A stretch of 64,000 nucleotides of DNA from Lepidostoma basale (taxonomy: Eukaryota; Arthropoda; Insecta; Trichoptera; Lepidostomatidae). Under the pieces are notes generated by a model that ran no database searches, was not told the DNA's origin, and worked only from the letters and a program-made list of their open reading frames with translations. The position numbers were made by a program, and so were the translations under genes. Below are positions 50,041-60,139 of this stretch, in pieces. The stretch covers positions 806,001-870,000 of the forward strand of contig JAHDVF020000875.1 in NCBI GenBank assembly GCA_022606425.2, in the 5' to 3' direction. Position 1 is the first letter of the stretch. Each line of letters begins with the position of its first letter.

Positions 50041-52341
50041 CTGAGATTCAATCTAAAATATTTAATTTTAGGTACCTAAATATTTAATTAATACAAATGA
50101 AAATGTCTGTTTTCTAGAAGTACTATTATTATTTGTGGGAATATTATTCGTTTTTCAAAAGCATCAACAAATGTTTGATGATGCTTTGGAAAGGCGAAAC
50201 ATGTCATGGCGATACATTAGCTACCTATCACATGTCACGAAAATCAATATGATAGCTACATATTACCCTTTACATCGATTCGGCTCGCGCTGTAATGATG
50301 TAAAGAGCGATTCAAAAAAATAATTTTAATAATAATAACAACACCCCCACTGACACAAAATATCCTCATCTGGGGAGATGGAATTCAATGACTGAATGGC
50401 ATCACCAAAGGCAGATTGATTATGTATGAAGTGTAGAACAATTGATGCCATTGTCTCCACAGGTAATGCTATTTGTTCCATAACGTAAAAATTGTCACTG
50501 AACCCTTCAGTTCGAAAAAATTATTCCCAAGCATACCCAAGTAAAATTCCATTGGATGCAGCTAAGGATATACTCTCTACTCTCTCTGAAAGCATTCTCC
50601 AACATTAGAAAAAAATTATAAGCTATTAAATATAACACAGGAATGTGTTAGATATTTAAAGAAATGTCAATTTCAAATCTCTCAACTTGAAATGACAAAA
50701 GTAATATGAAGAACTTACTCTTTAGGTGGATTGTTTGACTTGGCTTTATTTTTTTTCGCGGGTTTTCTTGGAGTACAGTCTCCCGAAGCTGAGCCCAATT
50801 TGTACATAGACAATCGCTGTTCTGTGAATATTAATTGAATGTGAATATATTTTAAGCTTTAAATTAATTCCTTATCACCAGATGTACGAGTATATGTACT
50901 ATAATAACTTGTGTCCCGGTGTTAAGATTTCCTTGAGCTACATTCAATTCAGACATCCACAGCTTTTCCTCCAATTGCCCAATTTCTCAATTCGGGGGAC
51001 CACTACAGTGGTGCAATAGAGTTTAGATATATTTTTTTTAAACTTTGGTCCTAAGGCTGGAAATTTGTGGTTATGTAGTGGATGCCTGGAACCATTCTGT
51101 TGTTACCCCGTTTTCACTCCACTGGCGATGTTTTTCATAATACCAGACAGGTTATGCAAAATGTACATGTCTTGGTAGAACCAGAAACAAAATGATGAGA
51201 TGATGCATACTTTGGAGTGGCAAGATGCCATGTATCTGTGCCACGGAGCAATCCACGCTGCATATTACAGAGTTCTTGCTGCCCTGTGACACCCACGGGG
51301 GAGGATTTGGTTCGGGTCTGGTCCAGCTGGTGGACTACTGGGCCACCAACATATGACGGAGTTGCCGTATCATCACGAAGAAAAAAGGTTCAACAATAAT
51401 ACTGATATAACAAACTGAAAATGAAAGGGAAGTGGAATCATATCATGTCAGAATTAAAGGGAAAAAAATATGTTCTCACATGATTTGGTAACCCTCGCAG
51501 TATTCAGAATTATAATAACTTTTTAGAACTATAGAGAATCGTATTATCTGAAATTATTTATTGAAAACTTACTTAAAGGTATCAATTGAGAGTTACTACT
51601 CATCATATTTTTGGCCGGAAGAAAGTCAGATCTATGTTTTCGGTCGTTGGCTGCAGAGTTCAGTTGTCTCTGCTTCAGCTCTGTCTTTGATGTTGATTTC
51701 AACTAAAACATGTTCATACAATTACTTATTATAAATATTTTATTGTGTATCGATTATTATTTTGGGAAAGTTGGGGACCTATTCTCTGCAGATTCGATGA
51801 GATGGGTTTATCGTAACCCATTTATTTAGGTTAATCAGGAGATATTTCGAGAATTCGGCCGTTCTGGATTGTGTTGGTCTTTTTGTTCCTGATAGATATC
51901 TCTGATAGTGCTCAGCACAGATTTTTTTTTTACTTACTGGCCTCCAGAACCAAACTGCCTCTGGTGACATCGGTGGGAAGATAATCATTTTGCTGAATAC
52001 GATATCTTCAGAGATTGTCTTTCATGTTAGTGAAAGTACGTTCAGAAAACAAATACTCTTGACTTTACGGAGTGTCTCATTTTCCTAAAGTCAAACCATC
52101 ACTCCTATGCGTTCCTGGTATTTTACATATTCTCTAATAGATGCCTTAAACTGTAAATATGTTTGTAATGTCCCATGAGAAAAAATAAACTGATTTGATT
52201 TGAATATAATTGCAAAATAAACAAACATCTAGTAATACGTATTGATAACATTTAAAGTAGAATTAGACATTTAAAAAATCTTTTTCTTTTTACCTGAGAT
52301 GAAATTGTAGTTTTTGTGAAATGTGTAACTCTGACTGGCAT
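49857..52341 (-). CDS. Four-exon gene for an unrecognised basic 154-residue protein
   Basis: Coding exons on the minus strand are 52341-52294, 51702-51573, 50821-50719 and 50040-49857. Every junction is GT..AG (CAG|GTAAAA, A|GTAAGT, GA|GTAAGT; acceptors TGTTTTAG, TTCACAG, TCTCAG). The phases 0, 1 and 2 match exactly, for 465 bases including TGA at 49859-49857. The ATG lies in a good context (ACAATGC). The protein starts MPVRVTHFTKTTISSQ, has a basic middle (SGDCTPRKPAKKNKAK) and ends SDDDILTLVQMFPL after a Ser/Arg-rich stretch. No membrane helix, signal peptide or known domain is recognised; charge suggests a nuclear or nucleic-acid-binding role, which is only inference. LINE fragments occupy introns 1 and 3. 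Exon structure is the main support. Confidence 0.78.
50100..50205. repeat. Fold-back repeat with TTGATGA...GAAAC motif
   Basis: TTTTTCAAAAGCATCAACA pairs with TTGATGATGCTTTGGAAA. The plus strand then reads AAGGCGAAACATGTCAT, giving TTGATGA, stem II GCTTT/AAGGC and GAAAC. Confidence 0.55.
50205..50338 (+). repeat. tRNA-derived SINE, 3' body only
   Basis: GGCGATACATTAGCTACCTA, ACATCGATTCGGCTCGCG and an (AAT)-type tail match 15968-16215; the tRNA head is missing. Confidence 0.65.
50345..50600 (-). mobile_element. LINE fragment, ATTTG-tailed family (intron 3 of the 154-aa gene)
   Basis: Colinear with 60540-60880 (GGCATCACCAAAGGCAG, AGCATACCCAAG, GTTGGA/TGCAGC...AAGGATATA), encoding on the minus strand the region around the YLRQR-RLF motif of that LINE. 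Confidence 0.5.
50719..50821 (-). CDS. Unknown 154-aa gene, coding exon 3
   Basis: Acceptor ATTCACAG, donor GA|GTAAGT, phase 1 in and 2 out. It reads QRLSMYKLGSASGDCTPRK and then a Lys-rich run. A second AG five bases inside the exon would shift the frame into an early stop, which supports the outer acceptor. Confidence 0.77.
51573..51702 (-). CDS. Unknown 154-aa gene, coding exon 2
   Basis: Acceptor TGTTTTAG, donor A|GTAAGT, phase 0 in and 1 out. Only one of the three frames is open. It reads LKSTSKTELKQRQLNSAAND and ends NMMSSNSQLIPL. Confidence 0.78.
51780..52205 (-). mobile_element. LINE 3' fragment, ATTTG-tailed family, rearranged
   Basis: The minus strand reads FPPMSPEAVWFWRPVSK and YLSGTKRPTQSRTAEFSKYL in an inverted context. 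The 3' flank AATAGATGCCTTAAACTG... TTGATTTGATTTG is the LINE tail in plus orientation. Confidence 0.5.
52294..52341 (-). CDS. Unknown 154-aa gene, coding exon 1
   Basis: Sixteen codons, MPVRVTHFTKTTISSQ, ending CAG|GTAAAA in phase 0. The ATG context is ACAATGC. The exon could be the 3' part of a longer 5' exon with untranslated sequence. Confidence 0.7.
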
Positions 52342-52766
52342 TGTGGATTGGAAAAATATTATAAAGATCAAATATTAAGACACAGAATAAATAACTATAA
52401 AAATGTGATGACATATCAATATATATCAAATAATCAGTAATAGCCGAAATGGTTGTCAAAATTTCAAAATAGGAATTCTTTTTTTTATTCAAGTGTTCTA
52501 GTAAAAAAGGGATACTTACACACCAGTACTTACTTTATCAGCGGTATTTAATAAAAAATTAAATCATATTCATACAAAATTAATGTGTCCATTTTATTAA
52601 ATATACTTGAATTATATTTACGTAATGAGATATAATCCTGATACAGGAGAGTGCAACACTTATAAATATGTAAAATTTTATAATTGCCATACCAAATTTC
52701 ATTCATTTTGGTTAATTTTCAATACATTTTTTAGATAAAATAAAATATTTAGATAATTTTAATGTT

Positions 52767-52887
52767 TTATTTGGAAGATTGTTGGAAGTCCTTGAGTTCC
52801 ACGTCCATCATCTGCTTGAGGAGAACTTCCATCTCCAATTCCTCGGTCACAGTGGCCAGGGCATCTTCAATCAGCTCATCGGATATC
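52767..52887 (-). CDS. Unrecognised minus-strand gene, last coding exon
   Basis: Acceptor CTATCCCAG, phase 2, stop TAA at 52769-52767. Codes an acidic amphipathic helix (ISDELIEDALATVTEELEME). The AATAAA polyadenylation motif overlaps the stop codon, so the 3' UTR may be very short. Confidence 0.75.
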
Positions 52888-55800
52888 CTGGGATAGTTTC
52901 AAATATTATATATAAGGCACAAATATATCTTTTCATATGAAGCAATCAATTTGCGGTTAGACATTTTAAACTTATGGATATAATATAACCAAGCTTCATC
53001 AGGGCAGTATAATAACAGTTATTATTATATATACACTGCTCTGATGAAGCTTGGGTCCAAGCGATGAGTCCATCACAACCATGAGTCAGAGAAATCAACG
53101 CACGTGCATGACACGATGTATGAATGTTGAGGAAGCGAGAGAAATATGTTATTTCATCAATTTAAAGTTGATCATGTCTGATGGAAATAGATGTCAATTT
53201 TTTATATTAATGAGAAAATAATAGTAACGATAAAAAGTTATTTGTAACACCCGATGAAGCCAACATAGGTTGGCGAAACAGCTGTCGCGATAAATTCATA
53301 AAAATAAATTGCAATACGTACAAATAACAGTGTTTCAAATTTAAACATTTACTAATAATAAATCTTTACACATATGGGATTCTTTTCATTAAAATTTATA
53401 CAGCGATGAGGTTCGCAACCCATCACACCGCGTCTCCCGCGGGGCGAAAAGAGAAGGATGGAGTGCCGCATCGGTTAAAGTGTGACAGTCCATTCTTTTT
53501 GCCTATCCTTTCGGGGAAACGACGTGATGGTTAGTTAGTTAGTTAACCCTTAACGTACCGTGTTCAAAACAAAACGCTCGCTCCCATGTGGTAAATTCAG
53601 TTTACCGCTAACTTTATCTAAATATCAAGCATATGACTCGATGAATCAAAATTTAATTTATGTCATCTTGTAGGGAATTTCATTAGGAATAGATCGATAT
53701 CTATAACATACATGGATTATTTGAAAAACATATCATTATTATTTTTTTTCTGGAACCATGCGATTTCTGATATGGAATGCGTCACAGCATACGAGCAACT
53801 GGACACCAGGTATAAACTTGTCTGCGCGCCGCGGCCGGCGGGGCGAGATTTTACGTATGATAAAGGCACCTAGGCAAAATGTATAGTACGTTCAAGACAA
53901 CGAGTACGTATTAATATTTGTCCCTTTTGGTAAATTGTTAATATTTTCACAGTTCTGATATTATTAAGTTACGTGCTGCGTTTCCATCCACAGTCGGTAT
54001 TATTACGTACCTATTGAAAAGGCCAAAGATATAATTTATGATACGTTCAAAACAGCGAGTAAGTATTTGTCACTTTTGATAAAGTTGTAAATATTAGCAA
54101 AACAAATTCTACCTTAACACGAATGAAGGTGAGGGCAGTCTTAAAAAATATTTATTTTTGGGATGAAGGAAGTAATTTTTTGCTTTTTTTTATTACGAAA
54201 TATTGAGAACACTTCAACGGAGGATTACAATTTTTTTTTATAATATTAGGGTCCATAGGTTTTAAGAAAATCAACTTTAAATTGGCAGTGGAAACTCAAT
54301 TGACCACATGGCATCGCGACGGTTAATACAGCGCTAACTGTGTACAAGATGAAGGGGAGGGGGGGGGTGGTTGGCCCGAAAAAGTTTGTGTACCAATGAT
54401 GTAACACTTGCAAGCATCCAAGTAAGACCTGAAGGAAGTGAGAACACGTCTGAAAATAAACATGGCACGGTTTTAATTACGACGATCCTTGAAATCCCTA
54501 ATTGTTTGTCGTATTGTTAATGGTCCTCCAAGCATTGTTCGCTGGCTCTGACTGCACACGCCATGATGTAATGCACTCGCCATAACGGGGGGACACCGTT
54601 CCTGTATTATGGTCACTGTCCCACTGGCTAAAGAGGTCGCTGATTCATTATACAATTAATGGATTTTGTTTCCTAATTAACTGCGGTTTGATTATCTTCT
54701 ATTCTGACTAACTTTAAAAAATAATAATTAAATAAAAGTTAGTCACTTACGAATTAATTGTATCTCAATAGAGACGAATATGTTAATTATTTTGAAACAG
54801 AATATTGTGGTCGAGGCGTTTACAGGACTTATGACCTGTCATTGGTTGGGTTTAGCGATCGCTTTATGTAATACAACATTCCCCATTCCGCCCTTCTTAC
54901 GAACACCACGTCTGACAATTATTTTTGAAAGTTGTATATATGCTGCATGTTGAGAAACATTTCACATATTTTTAATTCAATCTACACTAGCGCCATCTAT
55001 TGAGATTAGATGTAAGCATTAAGCAGAAAATCTTTATTAATGTAATGTGAAAGGCTATCAACCTAATTATCACACATTACTAGACAACGCCTGGATATAC
55101 AATTAATTCTTAATGATTAACCCGTAATGGGTAAAATCCAGTATTTGTATAGGTACATTAAAAAAATGTTAGTCACATACGCCTCTGAAAGAAAGCAAGA
55201 TAGCAATTTTTGAGAGGAAAATTCGACTTATAGAATCAAAAGAAATCTTGAGCTTGAATTATTGATTAACCGTGAAACAGTGGTAAGATTCTGTCGGTAG
55301 GCTGGCCGGCCATGTGGAAAGAATGCCAGAGGGAAGACCACCGAAAATTATGTCTAGATGCGTCCTGCGCGAAAAGAGACCAGGAAGCAGACCAAGGAAA
55401 AGATGGTCGGACAGTCCGACTCGGACTTCGTGGAAGAGGTGACCAGGGACAGAAGCCGGTGGAGGACTAATGTGGAGGAGGCTAAATCCCACACCGGGAT
55501 GTAGCGCCGAGAAGAAGGAAAAAGAAGAATGAAATAAAACGAAATTTACGATCATATATGAATGTCAGATTTTGCGTTGAAATCTGTTAATTAGAAAAAA
55601 CAATGATTTTGGAATATTTTATTTATTTCATACACGTTGGTTTAACCGTAAATAATTTAGAATAGAGAATCTAAAAATAATTAAAATGGATAAAACGCAA
55701 TACAATTGATAAGAAGGTAAATACGAAGCCGCTACCAGTAAAAACCTGAAATCACTGGTGCTATTTATTTGAGTAGACAACATTTGACGTTGTTGTTTTA

Positions 55801-57770
55801 TACAGTTTATCTTAATTAGGGACTGTTTTTTTCCAAATAATAATTTAACCGAAAATAGTACCGTTATCAGAAATATCGTGATGAAATAAAAAATACTTCG
55901 GTTGACATTTTCAGTCCACGCAAAAACGTTCTTATGAATGTTTAAATTCCCAACTGAGTAGCTAACTAAGGCATCACGTCCTTTCTCCGGAGGGAATATG
56001 GACCATCATACTTGTCTATCCTGACATACTTCTCGAGCTTACTCTACGTTCATACATCGTAACATACATGCTCGTCAATTTTTCCGACTCCGAAGGGCGC
56101 CTTTTGGTAATTGATTAATTTGATCATGCCATGTTTTTTTCGGTTTTTACCAATCATCTCTCATTCATTCGTTCCATATGTCTAAACCGTCTCAGAGATC
56201 CATTTTTTTTATTTTACTTAGGATGCAGTCATGTCCCTTACATTTCTTCATTATTTCGTCGTTCGGTATTCTATCATACATAGTTTTTCCGCACATTCTT
56301 CTCAGTGATCTCATTTCTACAGCGTTTATCCCGCTTTCATCATAATGCCAGCTCCAAGCTTTTCTTCCATCCATAAGAGTTATTCGCTACCCGTAATTCG
56401 CTACCGATCAAAGATTATGAAATTCCTAAATAAATAAATAAATGTATGTACCTTATGTACGCACGTAAGAAATTATACTTCTGGAGCGTAATAAAACTAA
56501 AAAAAAACAAAAAAAAATTAAATTTAACATTCATTGATAATTTTTTCACTACACAATGTGGGAAAGTGATTCTTGATGACTGACTACATCGAACTATTTG
56601 TAGGTACTAATATATTTGGTACAGGTTCTTTCTTTTCATTAAATAGTTTTTACAAATTATATTGCGCAACATATTCGAAACTACCCCACTAAAATGTGAT
56701 AGTTTGTTGGTACTATTTTACACTTTTTACGACAAACTTCAATTGTGTTCGATGACGTGATTTCGAAATTTGTGAGTTGGCACGCGTGAAATGTCCGGCC
56801 GTTGTTTATCAGTGATAACGAACTTCATTGTGTTGCACTTCTTTACTAAATGCACCAAAAGAAGTATAACTTCAAAAAAGCAAGTAAAAGAATAAAAAGG
56901 TCCATTTACATTGGACAGTCATTAGCCGATACCGACACGTCACGATAAAAATAGCCTTGAATTTCACCGACTCGTTATCTCAAATGTTATAATAAAATCG
57001 CCGTCGGGGGTTGCCGAAGAAAGCACATACCTACATAAGATTGTCACTTAATAAAAATGATCAATATTTTTCAGGATGTGTTTCCTACAGTATATTATTA
57101 TTTTTACAGAATACCATTGAAATTCGCCGTGGAGAAGGCGATTATCTCGGAATTTAAATATAATATGAACAGAATCGGCATTAATTAAAAGTGACAAGAC
57201 ACCATCAAAACAAATAAAGCGATTATTTGCTCAACGCAAACGCGTGACGTGTCGGTATCGGCTGATGACGGTCCAGTGTAAATAGACCTTAAAGAGGAAT
57301 AACATCGTAATAATTAATAGCAATAAACTCACTTGGACACCTCTTCCCAGGGCTTCTTGATGGAAGAATGAGCATAGAGAGGATTACTAGAGATGTACTT
57401 GATGAATTCCATCCTATAAGCGTGGATCGCGTCTTCCACATCTTCCGCCACTTTAAACTCCGCTGCCTTTTTATACTTCACGGTCGCTTCGGCGTTCTTT
57501 CCGGCCCTAGTCGGAATCTGAGAGAATTTGAAGACGTTTTTCTTAATAGTTCTCTCGCTCTCCTTCCTTTGTGAATCTGTTAAAACTTTTACAATTTGAT
57601 CTTGAGGATGGTCGATCTCCTCGATCGGTTTTGATTCAACTTTCGAGGTGTCGAAAGCATCCAGTTCTCGATATTCTTCGGTGGGAGATTGCGCGGGAGA
57701 ATCTTGATGCGATAAAATTAACAGTTGAACATTGCTCGAATGGCTACTGGTGCGCTCACGACGGCCATTT
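52767..57770 (-). CDS. 3' part of an unrecognised minus-strand gene (last two coding exons)
   Basis: Two exons are supported, 57770-57333 and 52887-52767. The first has acceptor TTTCCAG and donor AA|GTGAGT (phase 2). It reads NGRRERTSSHSSNVQLLILS, then an acidic region (EEYRELDAFD) and a likely helical stretch (EATVKYKKAAEFKVAEDVED, IHAYRMEFIKYIS). The second has acceptor ATCCCAG, completes the Lys codon and reads ISDELIEDALATVTEELEME, then LLKQMMDVELKDFQQSSK and TAA. An AATAAA overlaps the stop. The C-terminal helix pattern is loosely like large centriolar or ciliary scaffold proteins, but I do not identify the family. The 5' exons are not firmly located, so the protein is partial. Confidence 0.72.
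53080..53150 (+). mobile_element. RTE scrap
   Basis: CATGAGTCAGAGAAATCAAC, CGTGCATGACACGATGTATG and GAGGAAGCGAGAGAAATATG match the RTE C-terminal end; it stops abruptly. Confidence 0.55.
53241..53292 (+). ncRNA. Hammerhead-ribozyme-like motif, copy 4 (one core change)
   Basis: CCGATGA at 53251-53257 (U4 changed to C), stem II GCCAA/TTGGC, GAAA at 53275-53278, stem III CAGCTG, cleavage triplet GTC. The core change probably impairs cleavage, but the fold is retained. Confidence 0.5.
53401..53543 (+). repeat. RTE-tailed SINE, 5'-truncated
   Basis: GCGATGAGGTTCGCAACCCA through the RTE end to GGTTAGTTAGTTAGTTAA. A TTAA element is inserted exactly in its tail. Confidence 0.68.
53547..54322. mobile_element. 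TTAA-flanked piggyBac-like element, copy 2
   Basis: Almost identical over its whole length to 20974-21748, with TTAA at 53543-53546 and 54323-54326. Inserted in the TTAG tail of a SINE. Small indels and a GC-rich replacement near 53822-53845 are the main differences. Confidence 0.78.
54745..55165 (+). repeat. R400 dispersed repeat, copy with internal insertion
   Basis: TTGTATCTCAATAGAGACGA, GACCTGTCATTGGTTGG, ACTAGCGCCATCTATTGAGA and TAAGCATTAAGCAGAAAATC. After ~55040 a second segment begins that resembles the family start again (TTAATGATTAACCCGTAATG). Confidence 0.6.
55275..55530 (+). mobile_element. LINE 3' fragment
   Basis: Frames read LAGHVERMPEGRPPKIMSRC, KRPGSRPRKRWSD and then TSWKR, ending in an (AAG)-rich tail. 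Position and motifs (GHVxRM, GRPPK, RPRKRW) are typical of the end of insect LINE ORFs. Confidence 0.55.
55560..55955. other. AT-rich DNA, no recognised feature
   Basis: Intronic to the minus-strand gene; nothing supported. Confidence 0.35.
55960..56390 (-). mobile_element. RTE-type LINE 3' fragment
   Basis: Plus strand starts GTAGCTAACTAAGGCATCAC; the minus strand reads [20 protein letters not shown] and the NAVEM block with several lesions. Confidence 0.7.
56898..57290. mobile_element. MITE with ~48-bp terminal inverted repeats
   Basis: Left end AAGGTCCATTTACATTGGAC... CCGATACCGACACGTCACG and right end CGTGACGTGTCGGTATCGG ... GTAAATAGACCTT are inverted repeats with a few differences. ~390 bp, no ORF. 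Its edge is ~40 bases from the donor of the minus-strand exon 57770-57333. Confidence 0.72.
57333..57770 (-). CDS. Unrecognised minus-strand gene, penultimate coding exon
   Basis: 438 bases with consensus acceptor and donor, open in one frame for 146 codons; in phase 2, out phase 2. Mixed charged and helical composition (KKNVFKFSQIPTRAGKNAEA). A 48-bp-TIR element begins about 40 bases past its donor. Confidence 0.75.
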
Positions 57771-58214
57771 CTGGAAACAAAAAGTGTCAAAATTATTCTC
57801 AAACAAATATAATTAGCTTTTTTTGCATAATTAATTCTACAAAATTTTCTCAATGATCAAACTAGATTCCAATTGGAATCTAGCAAAGATAATTAATAAT
57901 TATTAACAAATACAGTATAATAATCAGTGCCGGATTAAACCAGCGCGGGCCCGTAGCAAATGTTACCAAGAGGCCCTGGCTTTTGTATGATAATAAAATA
58001 AAACACAACTTTTACTCTAAATAATTACATCAATGTTTATTATTGTGAGGTTATTAAATATTCGAATTTTAAACTATCTTGTCCCATGCCGGCAATACTG
58101 GCATAAAATTATCTATTAAATAAAGCCAATATCATAGACATTAACATTATTTTAATGTGTTTTTTTTTTTAATTTTGAATATGTATTGTATACTTTTAAA
58201 AAAACACCCTTTAT

Positions 58215-58258
58215 GACACTCCATTCATTTTGGCACCTAAATCCAACCCTTTCAGCGG
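58215..58258 (-). mobile_element. RTE scrap
   Basis: CACTCCATTCATTTTGGCAC and AAATCCAACCCTTTCAG are the complement of the GLDVG(A/T)KMSGV block of the RTE ORF. Confidence 0.5.
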
Positions 58259-58282
58259 ATAAATTTATAATTTAATTAAATA

Positions 58283-58608
58283 ATAAACAAACAAACAAAC
58301 CGTCACGCCGTTTCCCCGCAGGGGTAGGCAGAGAGAATTGACGCCACACTACTCTATCCTGGTAAACCTCTCTAGCTTCCTCCACATTCATACAACGAGT
58401 CATACACGCACGTCGATTCCTCCGACTTCTAACATGACCAACCTTTAAAATTTGATTAATTTGGTCATGCCATGTTTTCCTCAGTCTGCCTCGACTTCGT
58501 ACCCCATTTACATCATTAACGTATACTTTCTTAACCATTCTTTCTCCATCCATGCGTTCCACATGTCCGAACCAACGCAGCGATTCTTTCATAATTTTTT
58601 TCATAATA
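58283..58608 (-). mobile_element. RTE-type LINE 3' end, (GTTT)n tail subfamily
   Basis: Starts AAACAAACAAACAAACCGTC; the minus strand reads MKKIMKESLRWFGHVERMDG, VYVNDVNGVRSRGRLRKTW and [18 protein letters not shown], with a one-base slip near the end. Confidence 0.8.
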
Positions 58609-58644
58609 TATAATTAAAAAATACTGTATATAATCGCTTAGAAT

Positions 58645-59330
58645 GATCGATATATCAAATCAAATCAAATCGGTTTATTAACTCAATAGACATTACAAAC
58701 AGGAAAATGTTTAAGGCATCTATTAAGTACAGGTAAAATATTATAAAAATACAACAAAATACCAGGAACGCATTAGAGATGGTTCGACATTAGGAAGACA
58801 AGATACTTTCTAAAGTCAATAGTATTTGCCCCCTGAACGTACTTTCACTAACATAAAAGACGTCGATCTCCGAGGAGACCGCGTTCAGCAGACTAATTGC
58901 TCTTCCCACCGGTTTCACCAGAGGCAGATTGGTTCTGGCGGCCGGTAGGTAAAACAATCTGTGCTGTCGCTGTCGGAGATATCTATCGGGGACAAAAAGA
59001 CCAACAACCCCCTAGTACGGCCGAGTTCTCGAAGTATCCCCTAATTAATCTGAAGAAATGGATTATTAGATGTCCATCTCTTCGAAGCTGTAAAGATCCC
59101 AGCATTCCCAGAAGAAATGCCGTGGGATAGAGCCACGGATAATTATCATACTCCCTCATGTCGAGATACCTCAGATATATACAAACTATGGCGTAATAAC
59201 ACGTTCAACATTATGTTAACAAGTCAAATTGTAATAATACGAGTAGAATGCCATCAATGTTACCGCAACACAAAAATGTGCCGTGCTAATATATTGTAGT
59301 ATCCACCCAGTTCCCTGCAGTGCCTAGTAC
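58645..59330 (-). mobile_element. LINE 3' end, ATTTG-tailed family
   Basis: AAATCAAATCAAATC is the tail complement. The region 58840-59110 encodes the family's conserved block on the minus strand (YLRQR...RLF type), and plus-strand readings such as FPPVSPEADWFWRPV are its shadow. Confidence 0.55.
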
Positions 59331-59499
59331 TACCTACCCGGCATTCGCGAAATAAGAATTTCACCTAAATACCGGTTGCCGTGACTGAAGGGAACATTGC
59401 TAAAGTAAAAGTTTTTTTTTCTTCATAAAAGGGTAAAGGTACATATGGACAATAGTTGAGAAGAGAAATAATGTAGAAATATGTTATAGAAATAGAATA

Positions 59500-59608
59500 T
59501 GGTAAATCTATTTATGATAGAGTGTTAAATGCAAATAAAAGAAGTGAATGCAGTGCGAATGAAAGTGTTACGAACAAAATAATAAATGGGTCATTAAGAT
59601 GGTTTTCG
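59500..59608 (+). mobile_element. RTE fragment
   Basis: Reads [20 protein letters not shown] and NGSLRWF; cut off by a family C LINE piece at ~59610. Confidence 0.6.
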
Positions 59609-59609
59609 A

Positions 59610-59945
59610 AACATAGAAATAATGTGCGAACCATGGGTCTACTAAGAACATCGGAGATGAAGGTCCTAAGATCAATTACTGGAAAAACTCGCCGAGATCG
59701 AATCCGCAACGCAGATATAAGAAAAACTTGCGAAATAGAGGATATCGTTCAGTGGAGTAGATCCAGAAGAAGGTACTGGAGGGACCATGTAGCCCGAATG
59801 GATGGTGACAGACTTGCATATACGGCCGTTTATGAAATCCCCTCCAGACACCGCCCACCTGGAAGGCCGCCTAAGAGATGGAGCTGGACCTCATCATCCG
59901 ACGAGACCATTAAAATAAAAATAGGAAGAAGAAGTAGAATTAATG
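59610..59945 (+). mobile_element. LINE family C 3' fragment
   Basis: Reads TMGLLRTSEMKVLRSITGKT, IRKTCEIEDIVQWSRSRRRY, WRDHVARMDGDRLAYTAVYE and RPPGRPPKRW in one open frame, with an AAGAAGAAG tail. Inserted into an RTE copy, so younger than it. Confidence 0.72.
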
Positions 59946-59992
59946 AATGCAGAAAAAATGGTAAAAATTATAATATGTTAACGATATAAACG

Positions 59993-60135
59993 GTTCGCAA
60001 CCCATCACACCGCGTCTCCCGCGGAGCGAAAAGAGAAGGATGGAGTGCCGCATCGGTTAAAGTGTGACAGTCCATTCTTTCTGCCTACCCTTTCGGGGAA
60101 ACGGCGTGATGGTTAGTTAGTTAGTTAGTTATATA
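59993..60135 (+). repeat. RTE-tailed SINE, 5'-truncated
   Basis: GGTTCGCAACCCATCACACC through CGGCGTGATGGTTAGTTAGTTAG. Confidence 0.7.
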
Positions 60136-60139
60136 AACG

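Noticed and set aside
49845..50087. Plus-strand ORF of 80 codons starting MGSTSQWKHLH
   Set aside because: It overlaps the last exon of the minus-strand four-exon gene; the minus strand has matching splice sites and phase, whereas the plus frame has no partner exons.
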